A stretch of DNA of 64,000 bases from positions 62,001 through 126,000 of the forward strand of contig CAZOPV010000007.1 of the NCBI GenBank assembly GCA_964582085.1, given 5' to 3'. Below, in pieces: positions 1 through 7,774 of the stretch (its first letter is position 1; every line of letters starts with the position of its first letter). The stretch is from JADGNF01 sp964582085 (GTDB taxonomy: Archaea > Thermoproteota > Bathyarchaeia > Bathyarchaeales > Bathycorpusculaceae). The translations under genes were made by a program, and so were the position numbers. Under the pieces are notes generated by a model, which saw only the letters and a program-made list of their open reading frames with translations, ran no database searches and was not told where the DNA came from.

Positions 1-120
1 CGCGTGAACCGCGGTTTAACTAGCGCAGGCAAAAACGTTAGAGGTTTACACCACAGGGGTATAGGTTCAGAAAAAGCTCGACCAAGTCGCAAATACGGAA
101 ACAAAGGAGTGCACCAATGA
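1..120 (+). CDS. rpl15e: Ribosomal protein L15e, C-terminal end (partial)
   Basis: The window opens inside a reading frame that ends at a TGA at 118-120. Its 39 residues begin RVNRGLTSAGKNVRGL and end in a basic tail, which is the conserved C-terminus of archaeal/eukaryotic large-subunit protein L15e (RGLTSAGKK..RGL is the family signature). The start lies outside the window. The next gene begins one base after the stop, so the two ribosomal proteins are probably co-transcribed. Only the tail can be judged, but the match is good. Confidence 0.85.
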   Translation, partial: RVNRGLTSAGKNVRGLHHRGIGSEKARPSRKYGNKGVHQ

Positions 121-121
121 C

Positions 122-373
122 ATGCACCACATAACCCCCATAGTTATAAATCAGACAGGCAGAAAACGCAGAGGCAGAGGATTTAGCCCCAGCGAGCTTA
201 AAGAAGCAGGGCTAAACTCAGCAGATGCTAAGAAGCTTGGCGTTCGTATAGATCGTAAACGTAAAACGGCACATGAAGAAAACATCAAGACCCTCAAAGC
301 GTATGTCGAGAAAGTTAAAAGCTCTTCAAAATCTGACTTTACTGCGGCAGCCAAGAAAAAACCTAAAAACTAA
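122..373 (+). CDS. rpl13e: Ribosomal protein L13e
   Basis: An 83-residue basic protein with the L13e pattern: GRGFSPSELKEAGL near residue 20, then DAKKLGVRIDRKRKTAHEEN and a lysine-rich tail. L13e is a large-subunit protein found in TACK/Asgard archaea and eukaryotes, so its presence argues against a euryarchaeal source. The ATG follows the L15e stop by one base, and AAGGAG at 104-109 lies about 12 bases upstream, inside the end of L15e. It starts a run of translation and RNA-processing genes that continues to RNase P subunits, an arrangement known from archaeal ribosomal/exosome operons. Confidence 0.9.
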   Translation: MHHITPIVINQTGRKRRGRGFSPSELKEAGLNSADAKKLGVRIDRKRKTAHEENIKTLKAYVEKVKSSSKSDFTAAAKKKPKN

Positions 374-433
374 AACCGCCATTAATCAATGTGCGGTGTT
401 CATTTGCCTTCTTCCAACTTTCCCATAGCTTAC

Positions 434-853
434 ATGATTATAACTGCTTTTTCGCACGCTACTGAAGACCCTGAAAAAGTCCAGACTGCAATAAAAAACA
501 CTTTGCCTGAGGTTTTGACCCAAGATTTAGTGTTTACAAAAAAAGCGGTCACGGGGCACCATGGTAACCCCATAATCTTTTATGAAGCAAAACTTGTAGA
601 CAAAAAACTGCTTCCTGTAGCGCTCGAAAAAATTGCCCGACTTCTCAGTCCACTTGATAAAGAACTCCTCAATGATGAACTGAAACTGCACATCGAAAAG
701 CACAACCTTTACCTAAGATTCAGTAAGCAAAGCGCCTACTTAGGTACCTTAAAACTAGCTGCCAATGACCCTATACACTTCAAAATTCACTTCAAAAACA
801 AAACCCCTGCAGAAATTATGGTGCTATGTAGGCAAATAGGGCTGTTGCCATGA
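434..853 (+). CDS. Exosome-associated RNA-binding protein, COG1325/DUF54 type
   Basis: About 140 residues starting MIITAFSHATED, a typical beginning for the small archaeal RNA-binding family usually annotated as predicted exosome subunit. The frame is open from an ATG at 389, but the extra 15 residues are poor and family members begin at the internal methionine, so the start at 434 is preferred; neither has a strong Shine-Dalgarno. The stop overlaps the start of the Rpp30 gene by four bases, and in archaea this family commonly sits beside RNase P and exosome genes. The sequence contains an alpha/beta pattern (LYLRFSKQSAYLG, IHFKIHFKNK). The molecular role is inferred from the family and context. 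Confidence 0.75.
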   Translation: MIITAFSHATEDPEKVQTAIKNTLPEVLTQDLVFTKKAVTGHHGNPIIFYEAKLVDKKLLPVALEKIARLLSPLDKELLNDELKLHIEKHNLYLRFSKQSAYLGTLKLAANDPIHFKIHFKNKTPAEIMVLCRQIGLLP

Positions 854-1593
854 AGCGAACTTTTGTAGATTTGCATTTGCGCCCAAACCTTAAAGACTCC
901 GCGGCAATCGTCCGCCTCATAGACAAAACCGCGGCTTTAGATTACCGTCTGGTTTCAGTGCCAACTGATCCGCAAGCTTCATCTGGAGAAATCCAGAAAC
1001 TGCGCGACATCTGTAAAAACGCAGGGTTAGATTTCGTATCGAGGGTCGATTTGCGCCCCAGATCTCAAAATGAACTGCTGACGTTGTTGCGGAAATGCAG
1101 ACGTAGATTCGAAATCATTTGTGTCCTTTGTGAAAACAAAGAAGTTGCAAGGCAAGCCGCCAAAGACCGCAGAGTTGACTTGCTAAATTTTCCCCAAACT
1201 GATTACCGCAACAGATTTTTTGATGCTGCAGAAGCTGAACTTGCCAGTGGCGGTCTTGCTGCCCTAGAGTTTGATGTTAAACCGTTACTTTTGTTGGAGG
1301 GGCCTGCAAGAGTGCGTTTGCTTTCATGCTTAAGACGCGAAGTTCAAGTTGCCCGAGCCTTTCATGTGCCCATTGTAGTTTCCAGCGGTGTTTCTGAGGT
1401 TGTACTCTTACGTAAGCCCCGAGAAATGGCTGTTCTGTTTTCCCTTGTCGACTTAGCTGGTGTTTACGGTTTAGACGCTGTTTCCTGCGCCCCTCTGGCT
1501 ATTGTTAAAAGGAATCGGGAAAAGCTCTGCAGCAAGTTTGTAGCACCAGGTATAAGAGTGGTTAAAAGGGAGATGGATTGTGAAGAGAGTTAA
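850..1593 (+). CDS. rnp3: RNase P protein component 3 (Rpp30)
   Basis: A 247-residue TIM-barrel-like protein of the PHP-related Rpp30 family, a subunit of archaeal RNase P, which removes 5' leaders from pre-tRNA. Family hallmarks seen: N-terminal FVDLHLRP, the conserved segment RVDLRPRSQNELLTLLRKCRRRFEIICVL (given here only by its ends RVDLRP and FEIICVL), KDRRVDLLNFP near residue 110, and LEFDVKPLL near 140. The ATG overlaps the previous stop by four bases and the end overlaps the GTG of the Pop5 gene by 14 bases. This translational coupling places both RNase P proteins in one operon. Confidence 0.92.
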   Translation: MKRTFVDLHLRPNLKDSAAIVRLIDKTAALDYRLVSVPTDPQASSGEIQKLRDICKNAGLDFVSRVDLRPRSQNELLTLLRKCRRRFEIICVLCENKEVARQAAKDRRVDLLNFPQTDYRNRFFDAAEAELASGGLAALEFDVKPLLLLEGPARVRLLSCLRREVQVARAFHVPIVVSSGVSEVVLLRKPREMAVLFSLVDLAGVYGLDAVSCAPLAIVKRNREKLCSKFVAPGIRVVKREMDCEES

Positions 1594-1909
1594 GCGTCGC
1601 TATTTAGCTCTGCAGATAGATTCAGCATATGTTCCTAGCCAAAAAGAATTTTTGGATTGTGTTTGGGCTGCAGTCACCAAGTTGTACGGTGAGTTTGGTG
1701 CAAGCTTAACCAGTTTAGCTTTGATTGATTATGACGCCGAAGGCAGGCAGGCTGTGCTGCGTGCTAATCTGGCAACGGTGGATCAGGTTAGGGTTGCTGT
1801 GGCTTCAATTACTTCGATTGCAGGTAGGGAGGCGGCGGTGCATGTTTTGGTGGCTTCAGGCACAATTAAAGCGTTAAACGCTCGTTTGAAAGAGTTGAAT
1901 AGTGCGTAA
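1580..1909 (+). CDS. rnp2: RNase P protein component 2 (Pop5/Rpp14)
   Basis: A 109-residue protein starting at GTG with KRVKRRYLALQID, the standard first strand of Pop5, followed by helix and strand segments ending in the short KALNARLKELNSA helix. Pop5 pairs with Rpp30 and binds the catalytic domain of RNase P RNA. The start lies inside the Rpp30 gene, whose stop is 14 bases further on, so the two are translationally coupled. The last base of the operon is followed by about 200 bases of AT-rich spacer with no gene. Confidence 0.9.
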   Translation: MKRVKRRYLALQIDSAYVPSQKEFLDCVWAAVTKLYGEFGASLTSLALIDYDAEGRQAVLRANLATVDQVRVAVASITSIAGREAAVHVLVASGTIKALNARLKELNSA

Positions 1910-2111
1910 GTTTTGTGTGGTTGCTTTTCGTTTCCATCTGTTTGATTTGTTGTCAAATGTAAATTTTATATGTGTTAAAAGACAATAATGTTTGCGCGAA
2001 AGTATTGATGTTGGTTGAACAAACTTACATAAAATATACAGAAACATTTATCAATAATTAGGTTACATGCATATGCATTACATCAAAAAAATAAGCAGTT
2101 GAGTCGTTAAA

Positions 2112-3338
2112 ATGAAACTAGAAGACTTTTACTTTAAAATGCCTAAACTCAAAACTGAACCCATCATAGATGATACCACTCTTCGCGATGGCATTCAGAT
2201 GCCAGGTTTGGCTGTAGGGCCAAAAGACGCAGCGAGAATAGCGCAACTTCTAAGCGAAACCGGCGTAGAGCGACTTGAACTTTTTCATTATCAGGAACCT
2301 GACAAGAAAGCTACCAAGCTGATTCACGGTTTAAAGTTAGATTGCAGAATTGCGGGGTGGTGCCGCGCAGTGAAAGAAGACGTAGATAGCGCTATTGATT
2401 TGGGTTTTAATGAAGTTGGCATTTCACATCCTGTATCTCACATTCATTTTAACGCTAAATGGCCCGACAAAACTTCTGAACAACTGTTAGCTAAAATGGT
2501 TGATGTTGTGGAGTATGCTGCTAAAGATCATGGCTTGCGGGTTTTTGTTCACGGAGAAGACAGCACCAGAGCCGATTGGGAGTTTGAAAAGCAGTGGGTC
2601 AACGCCGTTGCAGATGCTGGCGCGGAATGTTACCGCATTTGTGACACTGTAGGTATTGGTTTGTCTGATCCTGCAGCATCAGTGGTTAATGGTATTCCTG
2701 CGAAGGTGAAGGCGTTAAAGAACGAAACTCGCATCAAAGCGTTGGAGATTCATGCTCATGACGACTTTGGAAATGCGGTGGAAAACACGATGGCTGCGGT
2801 TCGTGCAGCCGATGGGGTGTGGGAAAAAATCTATTTGAGCACAACTTATTTGGGCATTGGTGAGCGAGCTGGAAACGCAGAGACTGAGAAGGTTCTTCTG
2901 AATTTGTATCTGCATTATGGCGTCATGAAGTACTTGGGTAAAACGCAGAAGCTCAAAGAGACAGCGGACTTCATTGGCAAGGCAACCGGCTATGTGATTC
3001 CGCCTAACAAGGCAATTGTTGGTGATTATGGTTTTTCGCATGAGTCAGGTATCCATGCACATGGTATCATCAATGACCCGTGGACATATGAACCTTATCC
3101 GCCAGAATTAGTAGGTAACATCCGACGCTTAACCATTGGCAAACAGTCAGGCAAAGGCGGGATAAAGCACAAAATTATTGAGCTGTCGGGGAAAGCGCCT
3201 AGCGATGAGCAACTAGCCAAAGTGGTGGAGCGCGTCAAAGAAATTTATGCAAACGGTAGACGCGCGTCATTAAAGGAGGAGGAATTCAAAAAAATCTTGC
3301 GGGCGCTTAACTTGTTGCCTGAAGCTAACGGCAACTGA
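2112..3338 (+). CDS. Isopropylmalate/homocitrate synthase-family enzyme (DRE-TIM)
   Basis: A 408-residue acyltransferase of the LeuA/NifV/AksA family, which condenses acetyl-CoA with a 2-oxo acid. Visible motifs: IDDTTLRDGIQMPG at about residue 18 (the family's TLRDGEQ loop, here with Ile in place of Glu), CDTVG near 177, the metal-binding HAHDDFG near 215, GIGERAGN near 248, and the regulatory-side GFSHESGIHAHG near 308, which aligns with the HxxGIH segment of the subdomain. There is no obvious C-terminal LeuA allosteric domain, so homocitrate or a related short synthase is at least as likely as isopropylmalate synthase. It stands alone with about 200 bases of AT-rich DNA upstream. A LysW-like protein elsewhere in the window would fit lysine synthesis, but that link is speculative. 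Confidence 0.8.
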   Translation: MKLEDFYFKMPKLKTEPIIDDTTLRDGIQMPGLAVGPKDAARIAQLLSETGVERLELFHYQEPDKKATKLIHGLKLDCRIAGWCRAVKEDVDSAIDLGFNEVGISHPVSHIHFNAKWPDKTSEQLLAKMVDVVEYAAKDHGLRVFVHGEDSTRADWEFEKQWVNAVADAGAECYRICDTVGIGLSDPAASVVNGIPAKVKALKNETRIKALEIHAHDDFGNAVENTMAAVRAADGVWEKIYLSTTYLGIGERAGNAETEKVLLNLYLHYGVMKYLGKTQKLKETADFIGKATGYVIPPNKAIVGDYGFSHESGIHAHGIINDPWTYEPYPPELVGNIRRLTIGKQSGKGGIKHKIIELSGKAPSDEQLAKVVERVKEIYANGRRASLKEEEFKKILRALNLLPEANGN

Positions 3339-3570
3339 TATTTTGAGCGCTTGCTGTCTTTCCTATTTTTCTTTCTGTTTTATATTTCTTGCTTTGCGTA
3401 GGAATCTAGTTATCTGTTGTGTGTAAGTTTTAGCGTGAGTTGTAGAGGTGTAGTGGCTTGCCTTTTTCAACTTGTCCTTATGATCGTGTGTAGTTGTGTT
3501 TTATCTTTTTTATGGCTGATTCTTGCTTCATGGTGATGTGTATCAATGAGTTTCGACGATTATCAATAAC

Positions 3571-3597
3571 CTTATATATTTATTGATTGATATCAAT
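3571..3597 (+). promoter_or_regulatory. TATA box plus perfect dyad ahead of the NfeD/stomatin operon
   Basis: CTTATATATTTA (3571-3582) is a good archaeal TATA element. Directly after it, ATTGATATCAAT (3586-3597) is a perfect 12-base palindrome ending 11 bases before the ATG. The half-site TATCAAT also occurs at 3541 and 3561, giving three copies in 57 bases. A dyad between the TATA box and the start codon is the usual place for an archaeal repressor operator. The regulator is unknown. Confidence 0.55.
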
Positions 3598-3608
3598 CTT
3601 GGGTAACA

Positions 3609-4061
3609 ATGAAGGTCACTCTCACTGTAAAAGCTGATGAACTGAAAATCGCCCAACTGCTCTCCAAATTTGCAGAAAAATATCGTATGGCCTACAAGCT
3701 AAACCGTCAAGCTGAGGGTTACCTACTTACTGCGGAGTTGAACAGCGAAGACTTTGGTGAACTTATTCGGCGGCTGAACCATCTTAAAGAGGTGCAGTTC
3801 AAAATTGAGGAAATCCGCGGCGGTGGTATGCTTGACAAGTTCAACGTCAGTTTGACTCGAACTAATGTGGATGCCTTGATCGGTAAAGAAGGGCTTGCGA
3901 AAACCGACATAGACCCCCTAGACGGTGGGGTGGTCAAAGTTAATGGTGAAATTTGGCTTTCGAGGTCTGCTGATGAATGCCTCATTAAGGAAGGCTCCAA
4001 GGTGAGGGTGATTCGCATCGAGGGGGTTACCTTAATAGTTGAAGGAGTAAGTGAAAAATAA
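3609..4061 (+). CDS. Soluble NfeD-like OB-fold protein with extra N-terminal domain
   Basis: A 150-residue protein. The C-terminal 60 residues carry the NfeD OB-fold signature: IGKEGLAKTDIDPLDGGVV, VNGEIWLSRSADE, and KGSKVRVIRIEGVTLIVE-like strands at the end. NfeD proteins work with stomatins/SPFH proteins, and the stomatin gene follows with a one-base overlap (TAATG). Unlike ordinary NfeD there is no membrane span; instead residues 1-75 form a short alpha/beta region that I do not recognise. The start ATG sits 11 bases after a palindrome and about 30 bases after a TATA box, so the mRNA is nearly leaderless. The OB-fold call is firm, the N-terminal region unknown. Confidence 0.75.
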   Translation: MKVTLTVKADELKIAQLLSKFAEKYRMAYKLNRQAEGYLLTAELNSEDFGELIRRLNHLKEVQFKIEEIRGGGMLDKFNVSLTRTNVDALIGKEGLAKTDIDPLDGGVVKVNGEIWLSRSADECLIKEGSKVRVIRIEGVTLIVEGVSEK

Positions 4062-4984
4062 TGTACGAACTGGAATTAATTGCTCTCATAGTGGCCGTTT
4101 TTATTGTGATGTTGTTTTCGCTTTCCATCAAAAAAGTTAACCAGTATGAAAAAGGTATCGTGGAAAGATTCAATGCTTACGAGAAAACTGTAGAACCAGG
4201 TTTACGTATGATTGTGCCTTTCATAGAGCGCATTTATCGTGTGAATATGCGCGAGCAAGTTATTGATGTGCCCCCTCAGGAAATAATCACCGAAGACAAC
4301 GTTGTAGTCACCATAGATGCAGTGATCTACTATCAAGTCATTGACCCAAAACGAGCTCTCTATGAAGTTGAAGATTTTGAACTTGCTATTGTGAAGCTCG
4401 CTCAGACAACTTTGCGTAACATAGTTGGGGAAATGAGTCTTGATGTATGCTTAACTAGTCGTGAAAAAATAAATGTGGAACTCCGAAGTGTGCTTGACCA
4501 AGCTACGGATAAGTGGGGCACTAAAGTTAACCGCATTGAACTGCAACGTATTGACCCTCCTGCTGACATACAGATGGCCATGCATAAGCAAAAAACTGCT
4601 GAACAAGAAAGACGTCAACTTAGATTGCTTGCAACTGGCAGAAAAGAGGCTGCTGCTCAAGAAAAAGAGGCTGCTATCCTCAAAGCGCAAGGTGAAAAGC
4701 AAGCTGCTATTCTACAGGCTGAGGGTCGCGCTAAAGCTGTTGAACTTGTGGCTGAGGCTGAGGCTAAAGCTGTTAAAGTAGTTTCGGAGGCAGCGAACCA
4801 GTACTTCAAAGAGAATGCTCAGCTTAACAAGAAGCTTGATGTAATACGGGATACTTTTAGTCAGCAAACCAAAATTGTAGTTCCCGCTAACTCAGAAATT
4901 CTCAACGTAATTGGTCTTGAAGGCGCGACAGTGGTGCCGATAACTAAAGATGCTAAGAGTGCTGAAACAGACTCAAGCAAGTAA
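4061..4984 (+). CDS. Stomatin/SPFH-domain membrane protein
   Basis: A 307-residue protein with one N-terminal membrane span (residues 4-24), an SPFH/Band 7 domain (NQYEKGIVERFNAYEKTVEPG, VDVPPQEIITEDNVVV-like segment near 75-90, LRNIVGEMSLD near 122), and a long Ala/Glu/Lys helix from about 170 to 240 that would form the oligomerisation coiled coil. Stomatins form large rings on the membrane and are usually encoded beside NfeD, as here, where the two genes overlap by one base. The protein ends with a short tail after GLEGATVVPI. A third small membrane protein gene follows after 15 bases, so a three-gene membrane operon is likely. Confidence 0.92.
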   Translation: MYELELIALIVAVFIVMLFSLSIKKVNQYEKGIVERFNAYEKTVEPGLRMIVPFIERIYRVNMREQVIDVPPQEIITEDNVVVTIDAVIYYQVIDPKRALYEVEDFELAIVKLAQTTLRNIVGEMSLDVCLTSREKINVELRSVLDQATDKWGTKVNRIELQRIDPPADIQMAMHKQKTAEQERRQLRLLATGRKEAAAQEKEAAILKAQGEKQAAILQAEGRAKAVELVAEAEAKAVKVVSEAANQYFKENAQLNKKLDVIRDTFSQQTKIVVPANSEILNVIGLEGATVVPITKDAKSAETDSSK

Positions 4985-4999
4985 GCGGGGGAGCAGCCT

Positions 5000-5314
5000 T
5001 TGGATTTTTTGTTGTTTCCCGCCCTTTTCTCAATCTCCCTTATCCTAATCGTGGTTGTTGTTTCTGCGATTTCCGTGGCGAAAAGTAGTGCTCAAACTCA
5101 ACAAAGTCGTCGTTACCGCACCTATCGACGGCAAACTTACGTGCCAGGTGAATTCAGTAGTCAAATGGAACTTGATTTGAGGCTGCCTTACCGTAGATTT
5201 AGGCAGTTGTACCCAACCAGCAGATTAACCTACGAAGAGTACAAGCAACTGCAAACGCGAAGTGCTTTTAGGCGTTCTCTGAGTTCTCAGCAAAATAAAC
5301 GTATGGTGAGGTAA
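5000..5314 (+). CDS. Small single-span membrane protein, unknown
   Basis: A 104-residue protein read from TTG with GGGGGAG (4986-4992) seven bases ahead. Residues 2-27 are a membrane span (FLLFPALFSISLILIVVVVS), after which the sequence is strongly basic and Arg/Tyr-rich (QQSRRYRTYRRQTYVPG, LPYRRFRQLYP). I do not recognise a family. The cytosolic side is probably the basic tail. Its position 15 bases after the stomatin gene suggests it belongs to the same membrane complex, but that is only context. It converges on the geranylgeranyl reductase gene. Confidence 0.6.
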   Translation: MDFLLFPALFSISLILIVVVVSAISVAKSSAQTQQSRRYRTYRRQTYVPGEFSSQMELDLRLPYRRFRQLYPTSRLTYEEYKQLQTRSAFRRSLSSQQNKRMVR

Positions 5315-5371
5315 AAAAAATCCTTTACCTTTTTTCTCAGTTGTGTGAAAAATTAGAAAGGTTAAATAAAT

Positions 5372-6535
5372 TTAGAGTAGGTACCTTGCTACGCTGACGA
5401 GTTTTGGTTTTCGCATCAAAACTTTAGCTAGAATCGATAGTTTGGCACCTCTGGCAAATTCGATAACGTCTTCAGGTTTTAGCGCGTCTACTAAGTCGTT
5501 TAAGTCGCTGTCGGAGAGCTTCTCTAAGGTTTCTCTGAGTTTTTCTACCCTCCTTAGATGATTGCCCCTCTCTTCCCACCAAACTTCATTAAACTTGGAT
5601 AGTGCTCTCTTTGAGACATCATTTTTCTTGAGGCATTCTGCAATGACATTTGCCGCCATCTGACCTGAAATTACGGCTTCTTTTATGCCGCCTCCATGAA
5701 TCGGATTCACGTGGTTGGCACCTTCGCCACACAGTACAAAACCGTTTGCCACCATATCTCTGACCATGCCGCCGACAGGAACACAACCGGCGTTGACTTC
5801 CAGAATTGAACCCTTGCTTATCTCAGGATGCAGCTTCAAAAATTCGTCCAGATAAGCTTTTGGTTTTTTGTCCTGCGGGATAATGCCGAGTCCTACGTTA
5901 GCGCGGTGTTCGCCCTTTGGGAAAACCCACACGTATCCCCGTGGTGCAAGAACGCTGGAGAGGTAGATGTGGATGAGGTCAGGCACCGCGTCTACGTTGG
6001 TCATTTCGTATTGTATACAGGAGTCGATGAGGTTTACTTTGGAGAAGACGCCTAGCGCTTGATTTCGGAGAGGTGATTCGGCGCCAGTGGCGCATACGAT
6101 GACTTTGGCTTTGTCTTCAAATTCGTTTCCCAGAAATTCGCCTTTGACTCCTGTGAAGTAGCCTTTATCATCTTTGATTAATTCTGAGATGAAGGTGTTT
6201 GCTTGAACCGTAGCGCCTGCTTTGACGGCTTCTTCTGCCATCCACTTGTCGAAAACTTTGCGTTCAAGAACAAATCCGCCTTCAGACAATATTGCATCTA
6301 AGTATCGTCCATCTGGTGCGTATAGTCGTGCACCCTTAATTTTCTGGGCGATGCATCGGTCGGGAACTTTGCCGATGAAATTTTGTGATGCTTCACTTAT
6401 GCCTTCGCCGCAGCGTTTGGGGGCTCCGATTTCAGCACGTTTGTCATAAACTTTGACTGAGAAACCGTTTTCTGCCAACTTTTTTGCGCAGGCAGTTCCT
6501 GCTGGTCCTGCTCCAATTACTATTGCATCATTCAT
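5372..6535 (-). CDS. Geranylgeranyl reductase (digeranylgeranylglycerophospholipid reductase family)
   Basis: A 387-residue FAD enzyme that saturates the isoprenoid chains of archaeal lipids. It has the Rossmann FAD motif IVIGAGPAGTACA at residues 5-17, PKRCGEGIS near 40 (the conserved Cys loop), the family motif APRGYVWVFPKG near 200 and GGGIKEAVISGQMAAN near 285, the second FAD-binding region. The start overlaps the end of an upstream ferredoxin gene by eight bases, so the two proteins are made together. In Methanosarcina acetivorans a ferredoxin is required for full saturation by such a reductase, which fits this arrangement. Expression probably comes from the ferredoxin promoter. Confidence 0.9.
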   Translation of the reverse strand: MNDAIVIGAGPAGTACAKKLAENGFSVKVYDKRAEIGAPKRCGEGISEASQNFIGKVPDRCIAQKIKGARLYAPDGRYLDAILSEGGFVLERKVFDKWMAEEAVKAGATVQANTFISELIKDDKGYFTGVKGEFLGNEFEDKAKVIVCATGAESPLRNQALGVFSKVNLIDSCIQYEMTNVDAVPDLIHIYLSSVLAPRGYVWVFPKGEHRANVGLGIIPQDKKPKAYLDEFLKLHPEISKGSILEVNAGCVPVGGMVRDMVANGFVLCGEGANHVNPIHGGGIKEAVISGQMAANVIAECLKKNDVSKRALSKFNEVWWEERGNHLRRVEKLRETLEKLSDSDLNDLVDALKPEDVIEFARGAKLSILAKVLMRKPKLVSVARYLL

Positions 6536-6707
6536 TTCTGGTCACCTGTATGGCTGCTACTGGGCAAGCTTTTTCGCACACGCCGCAGAGGGTGCACAGT
6601 TTTTTGTCGTAAATTATGTTGTCTTTTAATTCTAAAGCCGCTGTTGGGCAAACGGAAACGCATCCTCCACAGCGGAGGCATCTGTTGTTGTTTATGTTCC
6701 AGGTCAT
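6528..6707 (-). CDS. Small 2[4Fe-4S] ferredoxin partnering the reductase
   Basis: A 59-residue protein starting MTWNINNNRC with two CxxCxxCxxxCP clusters: CLRCGGCVSVCP at 10-21 and CTLCGVCEKACP at 38-49. This is a bacterial-type 2[4Fe-4S] ferredoxin. The stop codon lies inside the beginning of the geranylgeranyl reductase gene (overlap eight bases), and GGTGAG sits at 6712-6717, just ahead of the ATG. It is the likely electron donor of that flavoprotein. Another reading frame over the same bases gives a longer open frame, but without any recognisable motif; the cysteine pattern decides the frame. Confidence 0.93.
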   Translation of the reverse strand: MTWNINNNRCLRCGGCVSVCPTAALELKDNIIYDKKLCTLCGVCEKACPVAAIQVTRNE

Positions 6708-6735
6708 GATGCCTCACCTTGATGTTTTTTTGGTG

Positions 6736-6790
6736 TATTTTATATACTTTGTTTGATAAGTAAACTTATCAGGTGGATTCTTATAAATTA
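6736..6790. promoter_or_regulatory. Shared divergent promoter with perfect palindrome
   Basis: Between the ferredoxin (leftward) and HxlR (rightward) starts lie two TATA-like elements (ATTTTATATAC, 6737-6747, readable both ways, and CTTATAAATTA near 6780-6790) flanking the palindrome TGATAAGT-AA-ACTTATCA (6754-6771), whose 8-base arms match perfectly. The geometry would let one bound dimer control both directions. The divergent HxlR protein is the obvious candidate to bind it. Confidence 0.55.
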
Positions 6791-6794
6791 GCAA

Positions 6795-7280
6795 GTGAGT
6801 CAGGCTACACCGAGTGTGAAAACTTTGGGCGCCAAGATCACTCTAAGCGCTGAACTCCGCAAACTTATAGAAGTCCGTTTAGAGCAGACCCTAAAAGGCA
6901 TAGAAGACACTATGACAAAAATAATCGAGAAGCAGGAACTAAACCCAAAAGCTTTGCAGCAAGAACTCAAAAGCCTAGAAGAAACCTTCAATATCGTGTT
7001 TCAAAGGTGGAATTTGGAAATACTTTACACGTTGTTTTTAAAAGGAACTATAGGATTTGGGGAGCTGAAAAAAGTTTTAGGAGTTAACTCTCGTACGTTG
7101 AGCGACAAACTTAAAATGTTCACCAAACATGGCTACCTCAAGAGAGACGTCGTGCATGGTCCACCGCTGCGGGTGCGGTACGCTTTGACCGCTAACGGCA
7201 AAAACACGGTGCTGCTAGCGTTGCCTCTTCTGTACTACTCAAGTGCAATTGACGTAGCATTAAATCCAAAGCAATCTTAG
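6795..7280 (+). CDS. HxlR-family winged-helix regulator
   Basis: A 161-residue protein from GTG. Residues 70-150 carry an HxlR-type winged helix: WNLEILYTLFLKGTIGFGEL, then VNSRTLSDKLKMFTKHGYL (recognition helix) and the wing RDVVHGPPLRVRYALTANGK. Residues 10-65 form a helical, probably dimerising N-terminus that is not standard in the family. It is divergent from the ferredoxin/geranylgeranyl reductase operon and shares an intergenic palindrome with it, so it may regulate lipid saturation or sense redox state. No conserved Cys is present, which argues against a simple thiol switch. Its 3' end overlaps the Lrp gene tail by four bases in convergent orientation. Confidence 0.8.
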   Translation: MSQATPSVKTLGAKITLSAELRKLIEVRLEQTLKGIEDTMTKIIEKQELNPKALQQELKSLEETFNIVFQRWNLEILYTLFLKGTIGFGELKKVLGVNSRTLSDKLKMFTKHGYLKRDVVHGPPLRVRYALTANGKNTVLLALPLLYYSSAIDVALNPKQS

Positions 7281-7774
7281 CTTTGCCGTCTGCTAAGCAA
7301 ATTGATCTTTGTGGTCTCTTTTACCGTTTCAAAGACCATGCATGTCAAAGTTTTCTCCAAACCCGTGATTAGACGCAACTTGTCAACCACAAATTTTCCA
7401 ATAGCGTCCACGTTTTCCGCTCGCAACTTGATTAATAAGTCATAGTCGCCTGTTATTATGTGCACTTCTTGAACTTCAGCGAACTTTGCAATTTCTTCAG
7501 CTACTGTTCGTTGTGAGATAGGTGCGCCGTCTACTTTGGACCTGTATGAAACCGAGGCTAAAATAAAAGCTGAGGTTCCCATACCCAGTTTTTTGGCAGC
7601 TACAATTGCCCTGTACCCTTGGATTAAGCCTTGTTCTTCCATTCGTTTTATTTTTGCAAAAACCGTGGTTATTGGGGTATTAATTTTTTTGGCGATCTGT
7701 TTGGCGGTAAGTTGGCTGTCTTCTTGTATCAGCGTGAGTATAGCTACGTCTTTATCGTCAAGTTTAAGTGGCAT
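7277..7774 (-). CDS. Lrp/AsnC-family regulator
   Basis: A 165-residue protein with the Lrp layout: N-terminal helix-turn-helix (LDDKDVAILTLIQEDSQLTAK, TTVFAKIKRMEEQGLIQGY at about 35-53) and a C-terminal RAM ligand domain (VQEVHIITGDYDLLIKLRAENVD near 105-127). In Lrp proteins the RAM domain binds an amino acid and drives octamer formation. Directly upstream of its ATG is a perfect palindrome, and a TATA box lies just beyond, so autoregulation is likely. It diverges from the asparagine synthetase-like gene, which would make aspartate/asparagine metabolism a reasonable guess for its target. Confidence 0.88.
   Translation of the reverse strand: MPLKLDDKDVAILTLIQEDSQLTAKQIAKKINTPITTVFAKIKRMEEQGLIQGYRAIVAAKKLGMGTSAFILASVSYRSKVDGAPISQRTVAEEIAKFAEVQEVHIITGDYDLLIKLRAENVDAIGKFVVDKLRLITGLEKTLTCMVFETVKETTKINLLSRRQS

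Noticed and set aside
6532..6717. Basic 61-residue minus-strand frame
   Set aside because: The other frame over these bases encodes a textbook two-cluster ferredoxin overlapping the reductase start.
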